The notes under the pieces were generated by a model. It ran no database searches and was not told the origin of the DNA. It saw nothing but the letters and a program-made list of their open reading frames with translations. The position numbers and the translations under genes are program-made. Below are positions 14,672-16,894 of a DNA stretch of 16,894 nucleotides, in pieces. The stretch's first letter is position 1, and each line of letters begins with the position of its first letter. Location: assembly GCA_039029935.1 (NCBI GenBank), contig JBCCFC010000110.1, forward strand, positions 1 through 16,894. Direction: 5' to 3'. Source of the stretch: G039029935 sp039029935. GTDB taxonomy: Bacteria > Chloroflexota > Anaerolineae > Caldilineales > Caldilineaceae.

Positions 14672-14696
14672 CCAAAACCATAATGAAAGATATCCT

Positions 14697-15737
14697 ATGC
14701 AAATCAAATTTATGCGAATCATCACTGCAATGTTCATCTCAATGCTGCTTTTGCTCACAGCCTGTGCGCCCGTCAGCCAGCCAGAGACACAAGAGGCAGC
14801 ATCATCTGAGTCCAGTCAAGCCAATGAACCCAAACCCATTACACTCGGTGTCGGTTTTATTCCCAATGTGCAGTTTGCGACCTACTATGTGGGTATCGAA
14901 AAAGGCTTTTATGCTGACGAGGGGCTGGACGTCTCGCTAGATTATGGATATGAAAATGACTATCTCAAACTCGTCGGCACAGGTGAGTGGGATTTCATGG
15001 TCGGCAGTGGCGATCAGGTTATTCTGGGTCGTGCGCAGGGATTGCCTGTGCGTTATGTCATGAACTGGTACACCCAATATCCAGTGGTTCTCTTTGCCAA
15101 GACAGAGATGAATATCACCCACTTGGATGACATCGAAGGCAAGACAATCGGCATCCCCGGTCCCTTTGGTGCAACCTATGTCGCCTATCGTGGATTGTTG
15201 GATGCGGCCAACTTAACCGAGGTCGATGTCACGACTGAGAGTATCGGCTTTACCCAGGCAGCAGCAGTCAGCGAAGGCACGGTTGATGCGGCCATGGATT
15301 ATGGGGTCAACGGACCTGTGGTGCTGGCACAGGCGGGGATTGAGACAACACAGATTAAGCTAGACGACTATATACGCATTCCAGCCAATGGGCTTGTCAC
15401 CAACGACATGGTGATTACCGATAATCCAGAATTGGTGCAGAGCATGGTGCGTGGCACACTCAATGCCATTGCCTATACACTAGAGAATCCAGACGAAGCC
15501 TTTGAGATTGCCCTCAAATTTGTACCCGAAGCGGGTGGGGACAATGAAGCGGCCAACCGCGCCGTCTTTGATGCTGTATTGGATTATTGGACCCCACAAG
15601 ATGGCTACAGCATGGGCGAAAGTCGCTATGGGGATTGGGAGACAGCCGTCGAGCTAATGTGGGACATCAATATGATTGATGATGACGTGGAGATTGAGGA
15701 CCTGTTTACCAATGTCTTTGTTGGCGAGTATAAGTAG
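14697..15737 (+). CDS. Lipoprotein substrate-binding protein of an ABC importer, NMT1/THI5 superfamily
   Basis: The ATG at 14697 is chosen because a signal peptide starts there: charged MQIKFMR, a hydrophobic core and the lipobox LTAC with Cys23. The mature part carries a low-complexity linker and then the binding fold: ITLGVGFIPNVQFATYYVG, an EKGFYADEGLDV segment, and IEGKTIGIPGPFGATYVAY, all typical of NMT1/THI5-like proteins that bind nitrate, taurine, pyrimidines or riboflavin. The 346-residue precursor is of normal length. No nitrate- or taurine-specific residues could be assigned by eye. The flavoprotein upstream, and the known riboflavin-binding RibY proteins of this superfamily that I recall in Chloroflexota, make riboflavin or a thiamine-pyrimidine precursor the leading guesses. 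It is driven by its own promoter at 14511. The TAG stop is also part of the first unit of a repeat array. The ATPase follows after a 240-base spacer. Confidence 0.88.
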   Translation: MQIKFMRIITAMFISMLLLLTACAPVSQPETQEAASSESSQANEPKPITLGVGFIPNVQFATYYVGIEKGFYADEGLDVSLDYGYENDYLKLVGTGEWDFMVGSGDQVILGRAQGLPVRYVMNWYTQYPVVLFAKTEMNITHLDDIEGKTIGIPGPFGATYVAYRGLLDAANLTEVDVTTESIGFTQAAAVSEGTVDAAMDYGVNGPVVLAQAGIETTQIKLDDYIRIPANGLVTNDMVITDNPELVQSMVRGTLNAIAYTLENPDEAFEIALKFVPEAGGDNEAANRAVFDAVLDYWTPQDGYSMGESRYGDWETAVELMWDINMIDDDVEIEDLFTNVFVGEYK

Positions 15738-15828
15738 GTCGGTGGTCAGTAGGTCAGTAGGTCAGTAGGTCGGTAGGTCAGTAGAGCCGTAGGTCAGTAG
15801 GTCAGTAGGTCAGTAGAGCAGTAAGTTG
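15734..15828 (+). repeat. Tandem array of 8-base units, GTAGGTCA type, about 12 copies
   Basis: Twelve units start at 15734, 15742 (7 bases), 15749, 15757, 15765, 15773, 15781, 15789, 15797, 15805, 15813 and 15821. Most are GTAGGTCA or GTAGGTCG; variants are GTAGAGCC, GTAGAGCA and GTAAGTTG. The array begins inside the last codons of the substrate-binding-protein gene, whose TAG stop is formed by the first unit. Confidence 0.92.
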
Positions 15829-15845
15829 GTCACTGAATACCGACG

Positions 15846-15955
15846 CACCGATTACCGACCTACCAACACACCGATTACCGACCTACCAACACACCGATTA
15901 CCGACCTACCAACACACCGATTACTGACCTACCAACACACCGATTACTGACGCAC
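15846..15955 (+). repeat. Tandem array of 23-base units, 4 full copies and one partial
   Basis: CACCGATTACCGACCTACC followed by AACA is repeated at 15846-15868, 15869-15891, 15892-15914 and 15915-15937 (the last with one C to T change). A degenerating copy follows from 15938. Each unit contains GACCTAC, the reverse complement of the GTAGGTC core of the neighbouring 8-base array, so the two arrays face each other and the transcript could fold into a large hairpin. Units 1-3 are identical, which points to recent amplification. Confidence 0.93.
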
Positions 15956-15986
15956 CTATCCACAGCACAAATGGACATTGCAGTCA

Positions 15987-16769
15987 ATGACATCCAACAC
16001 ACCACTACTCACCATTGATGGTGTCAGCAAAACATTCTATGACGGTCTCGAGCCACTCCCAGCATTACGCCCTGTTCGCTTTGACATTGCGGCTGGTGAA
16101 TTTGTCTGCCTGCTAGGGCCAAGTGGTTGTGGCAAGAGTACGCTGTTACGCATTGTGGGTGGGCTATTACGCGCGGATACAGGCAACGTTTTGTTTCGTG
16201 AACAACGGTTACGTGAGCCACATAATGACATTGGGTTTGTCTTTCAAAGCACCAATTTGATGCCCTGGCGCACTGTTCTGCAAAATGTGTTGTTACCCTT
16301 AGAGGTGCAGCAAAAAAAGGTCAGCGAAGAAGCGTGTCAGCGGGCTATCTCGTTGTTGGAATGGGTGGGCCTGCGTGATTTTGTGGATGCCTACCCCAAA
16401 CAGCTTTCAGGGGGGATGCGTCAACGCGTGGTGCTGGCGCGTGCCCTAGTCTATCAGCCCGAGCTGTTGCTGATGGACGAGCCGTTTGGTGCGCTTGATG
16501 CGTTGACACGTGAACGACTCAACCTTGAGTTGCTAGACATTCATGAGCAACAGGCCAACACCATCCTCATGGTCACACACAGCATCCCCGAAGCTGTTTT
16601 TCTGGCAGATCGGGTGCTGATTTTGAGTACGCGTCCAGGTGAGATTATCGCCGAAGTCCAGATTGATCTGCCGCGCCCGCGCCCACTTTCAGTGATGGGG
16701 AGTGAACGGTTTGGGCAGTTGACGATGGATGTGCGCAGCCATATTGCGATTGACCGAAGGATGAGCTGA
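15987..16769 (+). CDS. ABC importer ATPase, NitT/TauT (SsuB-like) family
   Basis: The ATG at 15987 gives 260 residues, the usual size; a TTG at 15978 is also possible and neither has a clear ribosome binding site, so the start is uncertain. All motifs are intact: Walker A GPSGCGKST (44-52), Q-loop Gln87 (FVFQSTNLMPW), signature LSGGM (140-144), Walker B LLLMDEP (160-166) and H-loop His198 (VTHSIPEAVFLADR). The last motif and the RPGEI segment are typical of ATPases that serve nitrate, sulfonate, pyrimidine or riboflavin importers. It lies between the substrate-binding protein and a probable permease gene, so the three should form one importer. The preceding repeat array could affect its expression relative to the binding protein. 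Confidence 0.93.
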   Translation: MTSNTPLLTIDGVSKTFYDGLEPLPALRPVRFDIAAGEFVCLLGPSGCGKSTLLRIVGGLLRADTGNVLFREQRLREPHNDIGFVFQSTNLMPWRTVLQNVLLPLEVQQKKVSEEACQRAISLLEWVGLRDFVDAYPKQLSGGMRQRVVLARALVYQPELLLMDEPFGALDALTRERLNLELLDIHEQQANTILMVTHSIPEAVFLADRVLILSTRPGEIIAEVQIDLPRPRPLSVMGSERFGQLTMDVRSHIAIDRRMS

Positions 16770-16854
16770 TGATATGCATTGTTGAGTTGTTTATCTGGAT
16801 GCAGCCATGTTACATAATATGGAAATGTTTATTCCAGACGCCGCGAGGTAACTA

Positions 16855-16894
16855 ATGCCAAAAAGTCTACGCGCCTTGTTGAAACTCGCGCAAA
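16855..16894 (+). CDS. Start of a further gene, probably the importer permease (partial)
   Basis: ATG at 16855 is preceded by GCGAGGTAACTA, a good ribosome binding site (GAGG, 7 bases before the ATG). The frame stays open to the window edge: MPKSLRALLKLAQ. It lies 85 bases after the ATPase stop. A permease is expected here because the importer lacks one, but 13 residues cannot confirm it. Confidence 0.5.
   Translation, partial: MPKSLRALLKLAQ

Noticed and set aside
14546..14696. FMN or TPP riboswitch before the binding-protein gene
   Set aside because: The conserved core sequences of either class were not found in the leader.
15734..15955. Possible CRISPR array
   Set aside because: Units are contiguous, 8 or 23 bases long, with no unique spacers and no cas genes nearby.

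Overview
The window reads as a piece of a Chloroflexota-like genome (Anaerolineae/Caldilineae grade); this is an inference. It rests on a secreted protein ending in the tail FLPVVNR, a DUF3604 protein, an NMT1/THI5-type importer, and short tandem repeats scattered between genes. Most coding DNA is of moderate to high G+C, but the stretch around 2875-4130 is clearly AT-richer. No rRNA, tRNA, transposase or CRISPR array was seen.

Region 1 (1-4893). A left-truncated secreted protein (leucine-rich repeats, FN3-like, PPC-like, C13 legumain-type peptidase) runs rightward to 2065. A compact hairpin at 2091-2121 separates it from a leftward two-gene operon: an ABC/OLD-type AAA ATPase followed 9 bases later by a small protein with Toprim-like acidic motifs. 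The pair resembles split OLD/AbiL/PARIS-type antiphage modules and is the best candidate for an uncharacterised system here. It abuts the decayed 3' end of a sulfatase gene (about 4214-4893), which carries a nonsense codon and frameshifts. This suggests the module arrived beside, or into, a gene that was then lost.

Region 2 (4882-10646). Two half-ABC exporters form a leftward operon. Their sequence asymmetry predicts a heterodimer with one working and one degenerate ATP site, and each carries a 15-base in-frame duplication in its TMD-NBD linker. After a 415-base AT-rich gap, a DUF3604 (PHP-like) protein runs rightward.

Region 3 (10647-11538). A monocistronic gene behind a good extended -10 promoter encodes a small protein with a D...ExK signature typical of PD-(D/E)XK nucleases.

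Region 4 (11541-16894). A rightward cluster begins with an aldehyde dehydrogenase, a membrane-anchored LCMT-type methyltransferase (4-base gap) and a CoaC/UbiX-like flavoprotein (ATGA overlap). A near-consensus sigma-70 promoter and a structured leader of about 150 bases follow. Then come a lipoprotein substrate-binding protein of the NMT1/THI5 superfamily, a 240-base spacer of two different repeat arrays in opposite orientation, a NitT/TauT-type ATPase, and the first 13 codons of what is probably the permease. A flavoprotein beside an NMT1-type importer makes a flavin or pyrimidine precursor a reasonable guess for the substrate, but nothing in the sequence proves it.
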